Source of the DNA: JACDER01 sp963717765
Lineage (GTDB): Bacteria > Actinomycetota > Thermoleophilia > Gaiellales > Gaiellaceae
Direction: 5' to 3'
Assembly: GCA_963717765.1 (NCBI GenBank)
Contig: CAVQWX010000003.1
Coordinates: forward strand, 682,001-746,000
DNA: 64,000 nucleotides
The position numbers and the translations under genes are program-made. The notes beneath the pieces were generated by a model, which ran no database searches, had not been told where the DNA came from, and saw nothing but the letters and a program-made list of their open reading frames with translations. Positions 50,373 to 59,858 of the stretch are shown here, piece by piece (position 1 is the stretch's first letter; each line of letters starts with the position of its first letter).

Positions 50373-51686
50373 ATGAGGATCGAGCCGGCGAGCGAGATCC
50401 GCGGCGACGTGGCCGTGCCGGGCGTGAAGGGGATCTCCCAGCGCGCAGTGCTGCTCGGCGCCGTCGCGGACGGCGAGAGCGTCATCCGAGGCTTCGGCCG
50501 CGCGGCGGACACCGACTCGGCAATAGGCGCGGTGCGCGCGCTCGGCATCCAGGTGGACGACGAGGAGGTCGACGTCGTCCGCGTTCACGGCGCCGGCCTG
50601 CGCGGGCTGCGGTCACCCGGAGAGCCCATCGACTGCGGCAACGCCGGCACGGTGATGCGCCTGCTGACGGGCCTGCTCGCCGGGCAGGAAGGGCGCTTCG
50701 AGCTCGTCGGCGACGAGTCGCTTTCCGCGCGACCCCAGGAGCGCGTCGCCGATCCGCTGCGCCGGATGGGCGCACGGATCGAGACGACGGACGGCCACGC
50801 ACCCCTCCGCATCGACGGCTCACAGCTCCACCGGATCCGGTACGAGCTCCCGGTCGCGAGTGCGCAGGTGAAGACGGCCGTGCTCTTCGCAGGCCTCTAC
50901 GCCGATCGAGGGCCCACGACCGTGGTCGAGCCGCTTCCCAGCCGCGACCACACCGAGCGGCTGCTGCCGGCGCTCGGCGCTCGGGTCCGGCGCGCCGGGC
51001 ACGAGGTCTCCGTCTGGCCAGTCGACCGTCTCGGCCCACTCGATCTTCAGATCCCGGGAGATTTCTCGGCGGCCGCGCCCTTCATCGTCGCTGCCGCCCT
51101 CGTCCCCGGCTCACGGGCTCGCATCCACGGCGTGAACGTCAACCCGACGCGAACGGGCCTGCTGGACGTGCTCGAGCGAATGGGCGTCGGGATCGCGCTC
51201 TTCAACCGGAGGAAGGAGGGCGGCGAGCCGGTGGGCGATCTCGAAGTGCGCTCGCCCGAGCGTGACCTCCGTGCCGCCGAGATCGGTCGGGAGGACGTGC
51301 CGCGCATGGTCGACGAGCTCCCGCTATTCGCGCTCGTCGCCGGACTGGCACGAGGCGAAAGCGTCGTCCACGGCGCGGAGGAGCTGCACGTGAAGGAGAC
51401 CGACCGCATCGAGACCGTGACCGACGCTCTGCGCGCGATCGGGGTTCGCATCGAGGCGCGGCGGGACGGCTTCCGCATCCGCGGCGTGCCCAACCGGCCG
51501 ACGGGAGGGCGGATCGACGCACGCGGTGACCACCGGATCGCCATGCTCGGGGCCGTGGCCGGGCTCGTCTCCCGCGACGGCGTCGAGCTCGAAGGCGCGG
51601 ACACCGTCGCTATAAGCTTCCCCGGCTTCTTCGAGCTCCTCGATTCGGTGGTCAGAAGAGGCCCTGACGGAATGACCAGACGCTGA
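50373..51686 (+). CDS. aroA: 3-phosphoshikimate 1-carboxyvinyltransferase (EPSP synthase)
   Basis: 437-residue two-domain enzyme of the shikimate pathway. Motifs: VAVPGVKGISQRAVLLGAVA (Lys19 and Arg24 kept, but the usual Ser of K-S is Gly20), CGNAGTVMRLLTGLL, SAQVKTAVLFAGLYAD, SRDHTERLLPALG, MVDELPLFALVAGLARGE, HVKETDRIETVTDAL and RGDHRIAMLG. Length normal. It lies 28 bases after tyrA; a hairpin-bearing repeat (51712-51783) separates it from cmk. Confidence 0.93.
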   Translation: MRIEPASEIRGDVAVPGVKGISQRAVLLGAVADGESVIRGFGRAADTDSAIGAVRALGIQVDDEEVDVVRVHGAGLRGLRSPGEPIDCGNAGTVMRLLTGLLAGQEGRFELVGDESLSARPQERVADPLRRMGARIETTDGHAPLRIDGSQLHRIRYELPVASAQVKTAVLFAGLYADRGPTTVVEPLPSRDHTERLLPALGARVRRAGHEVSVWPVDRLGPLDLQIPGDFSAAAPFIVAAALVPGSRARIHGVNVNPTRTGLLDVLERMGVGIALFNRRKEGGEPVGDLEVRSPERDLRAAEIGREDVPRMVDELPLFALVAGLARGESVVHGAEELHVKETDRIETVTDALRAIGVRIEARRDGFRIRGVPNRPTGGRIDARGDHRIAMLGAVAGLVSRDGVELEGADTVAISFPGFFELLDSVVRRGPDGMTRR

Positions 51687-51711
51687 CCGGGTGCGATGGG
51701 CGAGTGCGAGA

Positions 51712-51783
51712 CAAGGACGCAGGGCGCGTTCGTAGCCGTAGGCTACGGGCACGACCGAGCACGCCGTATCGCGCCGCTCAGCG
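51712..51783 (+). repeat. Dispersed hairpin element, family 2, copy 2
   Basis: CAAGGACGCAGGG, a perfect hairpin CGTAGCC-GTA-GGCTACG (51731-51747), then GACCGAGCACGCCG and CAGCG. Flanks match the element at 3861-3926 while the stem bases differ. The gap 51687-51826 holds only this. Confidence 0.6.
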
Positions 51784-51826
51784 CAGCCGGGCGGCCTCTG
51801 CTTCATTTCGTTAGGGACTCCGAACA

Positions 51827-52459
51827 ATGATCGTTGCCATAGATGGGCCTGCGGGCGCAGGCAAGAGCACGGTCGCGCGGCGGCTGGCCGAGCGGCTCGG
51901 GTTCCACTACCTCGACACCGGCGCGATGTACCGCGCGCTGACCTGGCTGGCTCTCCAGTGGGATGTTCCGCTCGAGGACGAGACGAAGCTGGGCGAGCTC
52001 GCCCGCGCGTACCCGGTCACCTTCGAGGCGGACGGCGAGGTCTGGATCGGCGGCAACGACGTCACGAAAGAGATCCGCGAGCCGCGGGTGGACAAGGTCG
52101 TCTCGATGGTCGCGCGCCATCCCTCCGTGCGGCAGGTCATGCGCGAGCGCCAGCGCGAGCTCGGCCACGAGGGCGACTCGGTCATCGAGGGACGGGACAT
52201 CGGCACCGTGGTCGCGCCGGACGCCGAGGTGAAGGTGTACCTCGTCGCCGACGAGGCCGAGCGCGCGCGCCGGCGCACGGCTGACCGGCCCGGGATCGGG
52301 GCGGACGCCCTCGCGACCGACCTGCGGCTCCGCGACGAGCACGATGCCGCGCAAATGCAGCCCGCGAAGGATGCCGAGCAGATCGACACGACCAAACTGA
52401 CGATCGACCAGGTCGTCGAGCGGATCGAGCAGCTCGTCCGGGCCCGGCTGCCGGCCTAG
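51827..52459 (+). CDS. cmk: Cytidylate kinase
   Basis: 210 residues; phosphorylates CMP/dCMP. P-loop GPAGAGKSTVARRLAERLGF (about residues 6-25), GAMYRALTWLALQWDVPLED, the family loop VIEGRDIGTVVAPDAEVKVY and RARRRTADRPG. Full-length family protein. ATG 51827 gives MIVAIDGPAG. Stop 3 bases before der. Confidence 0.95.
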   Translation: MIVAIDGPAGAGKSTVARRLAERLGFHYLDTGAMYRALTWLALQWDVPLEDETKLGELARAYPVTFEADGEVWIGGNDVTKEIREPRVDKVVSMVARHPSVRQVMRERQRELGHEGDSVIEGRDIGTVVAPDAEVKVYLVADEAERARRRTADRPGIGADALATDLRLRDEHDAAQMQPAKDAEQIDTTKLTIDQVVERIEQLVRARLPA

Positions 52460-52461
52460 CC

Positions 52462-53769
52462 GTGGAAGGGAGACTCGCGGGAACGGTGGCCGTGGTCGGC
52501 TTCCCCAACGTGGGCAAGTCGACGCTCGTCAACCGGCTGACCGGCACGCGCCAGGCGGTCGTCCACGAGACGCCCGGGGTGACACGTGACCGCAAGGAGG
52601 TCGTGTGCGAGTGGAACGGTCAGCGCTTCCTGCTCGTTGACACCGGCGGCGTGGACATCGTCGATCCCTCGCCGATCACGCGCTCGATCGTCGACCAGGC
52701 GCGGGCCGCCATTGTGGAAGCCGATCTCGTCCTCTTCGTCGTCGACGCGCGCAGCGGAGTCATGCCCGGCGACGAGGAGCTGGCGGCGATCCTGCGCGCA
52801 GCGGACAAGCCGGTCCTCCTCCTCGCGAACAAGATCGACGATCCCTCGCAGGACGCGCTCGCACACGAGTTCCACCGGCTGGGCCTCGGCGACCCGATCC
52901 CGGTCTCCGCCGCGCATGGGCTCGGCACCGGCGACCTGCTCGACGTGGTCGTCTCGCGGCTCCCGGGGAGCGCCCGTGAGGAGGTGGGGGAGGAGGCGAT
53001 CCGGGTCGCCATCCTCGGCCGGCCGAACGTCGGCAAGTCTTCCTTGCTGAACGCGATCCTCGGGCAGGAGCGCGTGATCGTCTCGGCTACTCCCGGGACG
53101 ACGCGCGACGCCATCGACACCGTGTTCCGCCGCGGCGACCGCACCTTCGTCCTCGTCGACACGGCGGGGCTGCGGCGCAAGCGGCGGCAGCGCCAGGGCG
53201 TCGAGTACTACTCGGAGCTGCGCGCGCTCCAGGCCGCCGAGCGCGCGGACGTCGCCCTCGTCGTGCTGGACGCGGAGGAAGGCGTGGTCGACCAGGACCT
53301 CGCCGTCGCCGACGTCGCCCGCAAGGCGCACGACGCGACCCTCGTCGTGCTGAACAAGTGGGACGTCGGGACGGTCGGGATCGAAGACGTCCGCCCGCGG
53401 CTCGAGGCGCGCCTTCGGCAGCGGCCACGGATTGTCGCCGCCTCGGCCAAGACGGGCCGCGGGATCGGCCGGATGCTCGACCGCGTCGAGGAGCTGTTCG
53501 ACCGCTCGAGCTCGCGCATTCCCACCGGCGAGCTCAACCGATTCCTCGGGGAGCTCAAGGAGGCTCGCCAGGCGCCGTCGCGCAGCGGCAAACGGCTCAA
53601 CCTCCTGTACGGCACGCAGATCAAGACGCGCCCGCCGCGCTTCCGCGTCGTCGTCAATGATCCCGGGCTGATGACGCGGGACTACGGGTACTGGGTGGAG
53701 AACCGCCTGCGCGAGCGGTTCGACCTGGAAGGCGTGCCGGTCGACATCGACTTCGTGCGACGGTCATGA
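52462..53769 (+). CDS. der: GTPase Der (EngA)
   Basis: 435 residues with two GTPase domains in tandem, each with its own P-loop: GFPNVGKSTLVNRLTGTRQ and GRPNVGKSSLLNAILGQER, G3 motifs VDTGGVD and VDTAGLRRKRR, and NKID/NKWD. C-terminal KH-like domain (PPRFRVVVNDPGLMTRDYGY). Acts in 50S ribosome assembly. Start GTG 52462; the stop overlaps gpsA as ATGA. Confidence 0.96.
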   Translation: MEGRLAGTVAVVGFPNVGKSTLVNRLTGTRQAVVHETPGVTRDRKEVVCEWNGQRFLLVDTGGVDIVDPSPITRSIVDQARAAIVEADLVLFVVDARSGVMPGDEELAAILRAADKPVLLLANKIDDPSQDALAHEFHRLGLGDPIPVSAAHGLGTGDLLDVVVSRLPGSAREEVGEEAIRVAILGRPNVGKSSLLNAILGQERVIVSATPGTTRDAIDTVFRRGDRTFVLVDTAGLRRKRRQRQGVEYYSELRALQAAERADVALVVLDAEEGVVDQDLAVADVARKAHDATLVVLNKWDVGTVGIEDVRPRLEARLRQRPRIVAASAKTGRGIGRMLDRVEELFDRSSSRIPTGELNRFLGELKEARQAPSRSGKRLNLLYGTQIKTRPPRFRVVVNDPGLMTRDYGYWVENRLRERFDLEGVPVDIDFVRRS

Positions 53770-54716
53770 AGGCCGGCATCGTCGGCGGTGGGTCGTGGGG
53801 GACGGCGTTCGCGCGCCTGCTGGCCGACCGCGGCCACGACGTCACGCTCGCGGTGCGCGACCCCGACCAGGCGGCAGCGATCGCCGAGACCGGCCGGAAC
53901 CCGCGCTACCTGACGAATGTCGACCTGACCGACGTGAGCGCCGTCACACTGCCCCACCTTCCCGAAGCGGATCTTCTGGTCATGGCCGTCCCCAGCGAGG
54001 CATTCGCACAGGTGGCCGCGGCGCTCCCGGAAGGCCCGCCCGTTCTGAGCCTGGCGAAAGGCCTCGATCCGTCCACCGGCAACCGCCTCTCGACCCTGCT
54101 CGAAGGCCACCCGGTCGCCGCCCTCTCGGGGCCGAACCTGGCTGCCGAGATCGGCGCGGGCCTCCCCGGCGCGGCAGTGATCGCGAGTGAGGACGAGGAG
54201 CTCGCCACCTGGCTCCAGCACGAGATCAACTCGCAGATCTTTCGCGTCTACGTCAACACCGACCTGACCGGCGTCGAGTTGTGCGCGGCCGCGAAAAACG
54301 TGATCGCGCTCGCCGCCGGCGGGGTGGACGGCCTCGAGCTCGGCGACAACGCCAAGGCGGCGCTGATCACGCGCGGCCTGGCCGAGATGGCCCGGCTCGC
54401 CGCCGCCTGCGGCGCCCGTCCCGAAACGTTCGCCGGCCTGGCCGGGATGGGCGACCTGATGGTGACGTGCTGGAGCAGGCTCGGCAGGAACCGGCGCGCC
54501 GGCGAGCTCATCGCGCGCGGCTCCTCGCCGGAGGAGGCCGCGGCCGAGATCGGCCAGGTGGTCGAAGGCTTGACGACCGCGCCGGTGCTCCGCGATCTCG
54601 CCCACCGCCTCGAGATCGAGCTGCCGATCACGGAGGGGGTGTGCCAGGTACTCACGGGCGTCGATCTGCTGGAGCTAGTCTCTACGCTGATGGGCCGCCG
54701 TCCGAGGGAAGAGTAA
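53766..54716 (+). CDS. gpsA: NAD(P)H-dependent glycerol-3-phosphate dehydrogenase
   Basis: 316 residues. NAD(P)-binding GGGSWGTAFARLLADRGHDV; then LSLAKGLDPSTGNRLST, SGPNLAAEIGAGLPGAAVIA, catalytic Lys in CAAAKNVIALAAGGVDGLEL, GLAGMGDLMVTCWSRLGRNR. It makes sn-glycerol-3-phosphate for phospholipid synthesis. ATG 53766 overlaps der (ATGA), and its TAA overlaps the next gene by one base (TAATG). Confidence 0.96.
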   Translation: MKAGIVGGGSWGTAFARLLADRGHDVTLAVRDPDQAAAIAETGRNPRYLTNVDLTDVSAVTLPHLPEADLLVMAVPSEAFAQVAAALPEGPPVLSLAKGLDPSTGNRLSTLLEGHPVAALSGPNLAAEIGAGLPGAAVIASEDEELATWLQHEINSQIFRVYVNTDLTGVELCAAAKNVIALAAGGVDGLELGDNAKAALITRGLAEMARLAAACGARPETFAGLAGMGDLMVTCWSRLGRNRRAGELIARGSSPEEAAAEIGQVVEGLTTAPVLRDLAHRLEIELPITEGVCQVLTGVDLLELVSTLMGRRPREE

Positions 54717-56188
54717 TGAGGCTGAGAATCGGGGTCATCGCAACTGCGGCAGTGGTGTTCATCGCGGCCGGTTGCGGAGGATCCGCCGGCGGTCACAAGG
54801 CAGGCGCGATGGGCGGGGCGGCAGTCGCGCCGGGCAGCGCGGCTGCATACGTCGCCGTCGACTCGAACCTCGATTCAGCGGCGTGGACGAAGGCGAAAGC
54901 GCTCCTCGACCGCTTCCCCGGCAAGGACGAGTTCATCGCCCACCTGCGCTCGTCGCTGCAGCAGGCGGGTCTGGACTGGGAGACGGATGTCAAGCCGGCG
55001 CTCGGGAGCGAGATCGACCTCGTCTGGCTCGACTTCCAGCACGACGGGAACGACGTCGTGGGCGTGACGAAGCCCAGGGACGCGGCCAAGTTCGATGCGC
55101 TCCTGGCCAAGGGCTCGGACCCGCTGGTGCAGGAGCAGGTCGACGGCTGGACCGTCTTTGCCGAGAGCCAGGCCATTCTCGACGCCTTCGACAAGGCGCG
55201 GAACGACAGCGGCTCCCTCGAGGACGACTCGGCCTTCAGCGACCACTTCAGCGCCCTTCCCGCGGAGTCGATCGCGACGGCGTGGGCGCGCGGCGATCCG
55301 GTCCAGGCGGCCTTCGACAAGCGGCTGCAGTCCGCCGGCCTGCCCGCGGAGACGACGAAGAGCCAGTTCGGCACGCTCGAGGCGCTGACGGCGGCGGTGA
55401 CACCGGCCTCGGACGGGATCCAGATCAACTCCACCTTCAGCGGCAACCTCGACCTCGGCACCAACGAGTACACGGCCGAGCTTCCGGCGTCGGTGCCTGG
55501 AGGCGCGATCGCCTACGTCTCGTTCAACGAGATCGGCGACCGGATCAACAAGCTGATCGACAAGCTCGGCGGCTCGATCCCGAACTTCGACCAGCAGAGG
55601 GCCGCGATCGAGCTCGTGCTCGGCTACACGCTCAAGGACGTCTTCGGGCTCCTGAACGGCGAGGGCGGCCTCGCCATCTACCCGAACGAGGGAGGGCAGC
55701 CGGCCGTCCTCTTCGTGGCGAACGTCGACGACGAGTCGAAGGCGAGGAACATCCTCGACCGCCTGGCCACGATCGGTGCCGCTACGGGAGGACTGCATAT
55801 CCAGTCGGTGCAGATCGGCTCGGTCCAGGCGAAGGAAATCACGCTCGGCAACGGCACATCCGCCTACGCCACGGTCTTCGACGGGAAGCTCGTGGCCACG
55901 AACAGCCGCGCGATGCTCGAGAAGCTGCAGGGAAACGGGCCGAAGCTGGCCGACGACCCGGCGTACAAATCCGCTCTCGCGGCCGCCGCGGTCCCCGACC
56001 AGACGAGCGGGTTCCTCTACGCCGACGCGAAGGAGACGATCGAGTACGCGCTCGACTACGAGAAGGCGCACGGCGGCACGACCCCGCAGGTCGACGAGGA
56101 CAACATCGCTCCATTGCGCGGCCTGGTGGTGTACGGCTCGGAGAACGGCGACGACTTCACGCTGACGGGGTTCCTGGGAATCCAGTAG
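54716..56188 (+). CDS. DUF3352-type lipoprotein
   Basis: 490 residues. Signal peptide with lipobox VFIAAGC (Cys20) then a Gly/Ala-rich spacer. Mature part begins APGSAAAYVAVDSNLDSAAW and repeats a long alpha-beta pattern seen in DUF3352 proteins (ALGSEIDLVWLDF; VPGGAIAYVSFNEIGDRINK; DVFGLLNGEGGLAIYPNEGG). Function unknown. Its ATG begins in the gpsA stop. Ends 16 bases before metK. Confidence 0.8.
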   Translation: MRLRIGVIATAAVVFIAAGCGGSAGGHKAGAMGGAAVAPGSAAAYVAVDSNLDSAAWTKAKALLDRFPGKDEFIAHLRSSLQQAGLDWETDVKPALGSEIDLVWLDFQHDGNDVVGVTKPRDAAKFDALLAKGSDPLVQEQVDGWTVFAESQAILDAFDKARNDSGSLEDDSAFSDHFSALPAESIATAWARGDPVQAAFDKRLQSAGLPAETTKSQFGTLEALTAAVTPASDGIQINSTFSGNLDLGTNEYTAELPASVPGGAIAYVSFNEIGDRINKLIDKLGGSIPNFDQQRAAIELVLGYTLKDVFGLLNGEGGLAIYPNEGGQPAVLFVANVDDESKARNILDRLATIGAATGGLHIQSVQIGSVQAKEITLGNGTSAYATVFDGKLVATNSRAMLEKLQGNGPKLADDPAYKSALAAAAVPDQTSGFLYADAKETIEYALDYEKAHGGTTPQVDEDNIAPLRGLVVYGSENGDDFTLTGFLGIQ

Positions 56189-56204
56189 GTACGCTTCGGC
56201 CCGC

Positions 56205-57452
56205 ATGCCCGAGCGCGAATATCTCTTCACGTCCGAGTCGGTCACGGAGGGCCACCCCGACAAGGTCGCCGACCAGCTGTCGGACACGATCCTCGACGCT
56301 GTCCTCACCGACGATCCCGACGGCCGCGTCGCCTGCGAGACCCTTGTCACGACGGGCCTCGTGATCGTTGCCGGCGAGATCACGACGGACACGTACATCG
56401 ACATCCCCAAGCTCGTCCGCCAGCAGGTCGCGGATATCGGGTACACGCGCTCCGACTTCGGCTTCGACGCGCACACGTGCGCTGTCGTCGTCGCGATCGA
56501 CGAGCAGTCGCCGGACATCGCGCAGGGTGTGGACACTGCTTACGAGGTGCAGCACGACCCGGGCGACGACGATCCGCTCGACCGGCTCGGCGCGGGCGAC
56601 CAGGGGATGATGTTCGGGTACGCCTGCCGCGAGACCGAGGAGCTCATGCCGCTTCCGATAATGCTCGCGCACAAGCTGTGCAAGCGGCTGGCGGAAGTGC
56701 GCAAGGCCGACGAGCTCCTGTACCTGCGCCCGGACGGCAAGGCGCAGGTGACGGTGCGCTACGAGGAGGACGAGCACGGCGTCACGCGCCCGGTCGAGAT
56801 CGAGCGCGTCCTCATCTCCACCCAGCACGCGGACGGGATCGACTCCGAGGCGCTGATCAAGCCCGACCTGATCGAGCGCGTCATCCGGCCGGTCCTTCCG
56901 CGCAGCCTGTACGACGACAAGCGTTTCGAGGAGCGGGACTTCGTCTACGTCAATCCCACCGGCAAGTTCGTCCTCGGCGGGCCTATGGGGGATACCGGCT
57001 TGACGGGACGGAAGATCATCGTCGACACGTACGGCGGGATGGCACGTCACGGCGGCGGCGCCTTCTCGGGCAAGGATCCGACGAAGGTCGACCGCTCGGC
57101 CGCGTACGCCGCTCGCTACGTCGCCAAGAACATCGTCGCGGCAGAGCTCGCCGACCGCTGCGAGGTCAACGTCGCGTACGCGATCGGCGTCGCGCGTCCG
57201 GTGTCGATCACCGTGAGGACGTTCGGTACCTCGCGGATTCCCGAGTGGCGCATCGAGCAGCTCGTCGACGAACACTTCGATCTGCGCCCAGGCGCGATCC
57301 TGCGCGACCTCGACCTGAAGCGGCCGATCTACTCGAAGACCGCCGCGTACGGCCACTTCGGCCGCGACGACCACGACTTCACCTGGGAGCGCACGGACAA
57401 GGCGGACGCGCTCCGCGAGGCCGCCGGGAGCACGGCCTCGGTCGCTTTCTAG
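56205..57452 (+). CDS. metK: S-adenosylmethionine synthase
   Basis: 415 residues. Family blocks FTSESVTEGHPDKVADQLSD, DQGMMFGYACRETEELMPLP, GGPMGDTGLTGRKIIVDTYG, GGGAFSGKDPTKVDRSAAYA. Makes SAM from Met and ATP; essential. The gap upstream is just 16 bases, so no SAM riboswitch fits here. Confidence 0.97.
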   Translation: MPEREYLFTSESVTEGHPDKVADQLSDTILDAVLTDDPDGRVACETLVTTGLVIVAGEITTDTYIDIPKLVRQQVADIGYTRSDFGFDAHTCAVVVAIDEQSPDIAQGVDTAYEVQHDPGDDDPLDRLGAGDQGMMFGYACRETEELMPLPIMLAHKLCKRLAEVRKADELLYLRPDGKAQVTVRYEEDEHGVTRPVEIERVLISTQHADGIDSEALIKPDLIERVIRPVLPRSLYDDKRFEERDFVYVNPTGKFVLGGPMGDTGLTGRKIIVDTYGGMARHGGGAFSGKDPTKVDRSAAYAARYVAKNIVAAELADRCEVNVAYAIGVARPVSITVRTFGTSRIPEWRIEQLVDEHFDLRPGAILRDLDLKRPIYSKTAAYGHFGRDDHDFTWERTDKADALREAAGSTASVAF

Positions 57453-57500
57453 CACCCGAGACGGTCACCAGCTCCTAGCTTTTCGGCACCGAGCTCGAGC

Positions 57501-59153
57501 ATGCGAGATGCTGTGCCCGTGCATGCGGTGACTCGGCGGCTCGCGGAAGTGGCCGGGGCGTACGGGACGGTCCTGCGGAACCCTTCGCTGCGGCGGCTGC
57601 AGATCGCGTACGGGACGTCCGTGGTCGCAGAATGGGGCTTCCTCGTCGCGCTCTCCGTGTTCGCGTACGACCTTCGCGGCGCAACGGGCGTCGGAATCGT
57701 CGGGGTCGTGCGCATGGTTCCGGCCGCGCTCGCGACGCCCTTTGCCGCGGTCCTCTCGGACCGGTTTCGGCGCGAGCGCGTGCTGCTGTGGATCGAGCTC
57801 GCCTCCGCCGCGGCGACGGCGGGCGCGGCCGTTGCGTTCTTCGCCGGTCCGTCCGAGGTGACCATCTATGCCCTCGCCGGATTGCTGGCGATCTTCTCGA
57901 CCCTGCTGGGGCCGACGGTTGCGGCGCTTCTCCCGTCGCTGGCTACGACTCCGGCCGAGCTGGTCGCGGCGAACGCCGCGTCTCTGACGACCGAGAGCCT
58001 GGCGACGCTGGCCGGGCCGCTGCTCGCCGGTCTCGTCGTCGGAACGACGAGCGCAGGAGTCGTGTTCGCCGGCGCGGCCGGCATCTATGCCGTTTCAGGG
58101 CTGCTCGTCCTGCTCGTCCGGGTCGAACGGCCCATGGTGCCGATTCGGGCCGGACGGCCGGCCGAAGAGCTGCTCGGAGGCTTTCGCGTCGTCGCGCAGG
58201 ACCCTCGGCCCCGGCTCCTCGTCGGCCTCTTCGCAGCCCAGACGCTGGTGCGGGGCGCGCTCAGCGTCCTGATCGTCGTCATGGCCTTCCGCCTCCTCCA
58301 TGCCGGTGGAAGCTGGGTGGGCTACCTGACCGCGGCACTCGGCGCAGGTGGGCTCGTCGGCGCATTCGGCTCGGTTGTGCTCACCGGGCGACGGCTGGCG
58401 GCTCCGTTCGGCATCGGCCTGCTGCTGTGGGGGATCCCGATCGCGGGCCTCGCGCTGTGGCCGAACAAGGTCTGGGCACTCGCGATGCTCGCCCTCGTCG
58501 GGGTCGGCAACTCGCTGGAGGACGTCGGCGGCTTCAGCCTGCTGCAGCGGATCATCCACGACGAGGTGCTCGCGAGAGTGCTCGGCGTCGTCTGGGGGCT
58601 GGCGATGGCGGGAGTGGCCATCGGGTCCGTCGTGGGGCCGCCGCTCGTCCACGCGATTGGAGTCCGGGGAGCCGCCGCGGCGATCGGCCTGTTCCTCGCC
58701 GCAGTCGTCGGGTTCTCGTGGCGCCGCCTCGTCTCGATCGACGAGGCCGTGGCGGCGCCGGTCGAGGAGCTGGCTGTGATCGACAAGGTTCCTATCTTCC
58801 GCGGGCTGTCGGTCGTGGCGAAGGAGCGTCTCGCGACGAGCCTCGTCCCGGTCTCGTATCCGGCCGGAACGGCGATCGTGCGCGAGGGTGAGACGGGCGA
58901 CCGCTTCTACGCCGTCCTCGATGGTGAGATCGAGGCAAGCGAGGGAGGCCGGCCGGCCGGGCGGGGGTCGCTCGAATACTTCGGCGAGATCGCGCTCCTG
59001 CGCGACATCCCCCGCACTGCGACCATCACCGCGCGAACCGCGGTTCGCCTTTATGCGCTCGAGCGGGACGACTTCCTCGCCGCCGTGACGGGCTATTCCA
59101 GCGCCATGGAGGCCGGAGAGGCGGTCGTCGCCGAGCGGTTTGCCCCGGCGTAA
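57501..59153 (+). CDS. MFS transporter fused to a cyclic-nucleotide-binding domain
   Basis: 550 residues. Residues about 1-420 form an MFS exporter with twelve hydrophobic helices (for example YGTSVVAEWGFLVALSVFAY and LLVLLVRVE between halves). The last 130 residues are a cNMP-binding domain: FRGLSVVAKERLATSLVPVS, GDRFYAVLDGEIEASEGG and the phosphate-binding cassette FGEIALLRDIPRTATITA (Arg present). Transport may thus respond to cAMP or cGMP-type ligand (inference). Substrate unknown. Confidence 0.9.
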   Translation: MRDAVPVHAVTRRLAEVAGAYGTVLRNPSLRRLQIAYGTSVVAEWGFLVALSVFAYDLRGATGVGIVGVVRMVPAALATPFAAVLSDRFRRERVLLWIELASAAATAGAAVAFFAGPSEVTIYALAGLLAIFSTLLGPTVAALLPSLATTPAELVAANAASLTTESLATLAGPLLAGLVVGTTSAGVVFAGAAGIYAVSGLLVLLVRVERPMVPIRAGRPAEELLGGFRVVAQDPRPRLLVGLFAAQTLVRGALSVLIVVMAFRLLHAGGSWVGYLTAALGAGGLVGAFGSVVLTGRRLAAPFGIGLLLWGIPIAGLALWPNKVWALAMLALVGVGNSLEDVGGFSLLQRIIHDEVLARVLGVVWGLAMAGVAIGSVVGPPLVHAIGVRGAAAAIGLFLAAVVGFSWRRLVSIDEAVAAPVEELAVIDKVPIFRGLSVVAKERLATSLVPVSYPAGTAIVREGETGDRFYAVLDGEIEASEGGRPAGRGSLEYFGEIALLRDIPRTATITARTAVRLYALERDDFLAAVTGYSSAMEAGEAVVAERFAPA

Positions 59154-59158
59154 TACCC

Positions 59159-59761
59159 CTACTCGGCAGCCGCTGAGAGCTCGCTGACGGTCACCAACTC
59201 GTAGCCGCCCGCGCGAAGGGCCGGGAGGAGATGCCAGAGCGCCTCCACCGTCGGCGTGCAGTCGTCCCGCGAGCGGGTCGGCGGGGGTGGATAGCCGTCA
59301 TGGAGGTCGACGATGCATCCGTTGCGGCACCGGACCAGAACCGCGGACAGGATCCCGTGGGAAACGACTCCCGGCTGCCAGTCCTGCGGATCGATGTCAG
59401 CCGACACCATGTCGAGCTGCAGCTCCGCCACGATCCTGCAAACGCGCTCGTCGGCGTGGAACCCGGGCGCCCGGAACAGATGCGGTCTCTCGCCCACGAC
59501 CTCCGCAACCGCGCGTGCTCCGTCCTCGATCTCGCGGCGGGCATCTTCGTCGCCGATCTCGGTCAGCCGGGGATGGGTCATGGTGTGGCTCCCGATCTCG
59601 TGGCCCGCCTCCACGATGCGGCGCACGTCGTCCGGGCGTTCCCCTACGCGCTGACCGATCAGGAAGAAGGTCGCCCGCGCATCATGCTCGTGCAGTAACT
59701 GGAGGACCTGGCCGGTCCACTGGGAAGGACCGTCGTCAAAGGTGAGGGCCAATCGTTTCAC
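59159..59761 (-). CDS. Polysaccharide deacetylase (NodB domain)
   Basis: 200 residues, no signal peptide visible from GTG 59761 (VKRLALTFDDGP). NodB motifs: TFDDGPSQWTGQVL (Asp), SHTMTHPRL (two His of the metal site), FRAPGFHADE, and VDLHDG near the C-terminus. Removes acetyl groups from chitin-like or peptidoglycan sugars. Longer upstream readings do not match the family. A two-hairpin repeat lies upstream. Confidence 0.88.
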   Translation of the reverse strand: MKRLALTFDDGPSQWTGQVLQLLHEHDARATFFLIGQRVGERPDDVRRIVEAGHEIGSHTMTHPRLTEIGDEDARREIEDGARAVAEVVGERPHLFRAPGFHADERVCRIVAELQLDMVSADIDPQDWQPGVVSHGILSAVLVRCRNGCIVDLHDGYPPPPTRSRDDCTPTVEALWHLLPALRAGGYELVTVSELSAAAE

Positions 59762-59794
59762 GACACAACGAGCATCCCACAAGTCGCACGCTCG

Positions 59795-59853
59795 CTGGGG
59801 GAACCACCTCCCGGTTCCCCCAGACCCCCTCCACTGGTCCGGCTTCGCCGGAC
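59795..59853 (-). repeat. Dispersed two-hairpin element, family 1, copy 2
   Basis: CTGGGGGAACC...GGTTCCCCCAG (59795-59823, 7-base loop) and GTCCGGC-TTC-GCCGGAC (59837-59853). This is the inverted copy of the element at 16947-17004. Both copies share the flank GCACGCTCGCTGG in the same orientation although the core is flipped. Lies between the DtxR gene stop and the deacetylase start. Confidence 0.6.
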
Positions 59854-59858
59854 AGGCG

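Noticed and set aside
56189..56204. SAM riboswitch before metK
   Set aside because: Only 16 bases separate the genes, too short for any SAM aptamer.
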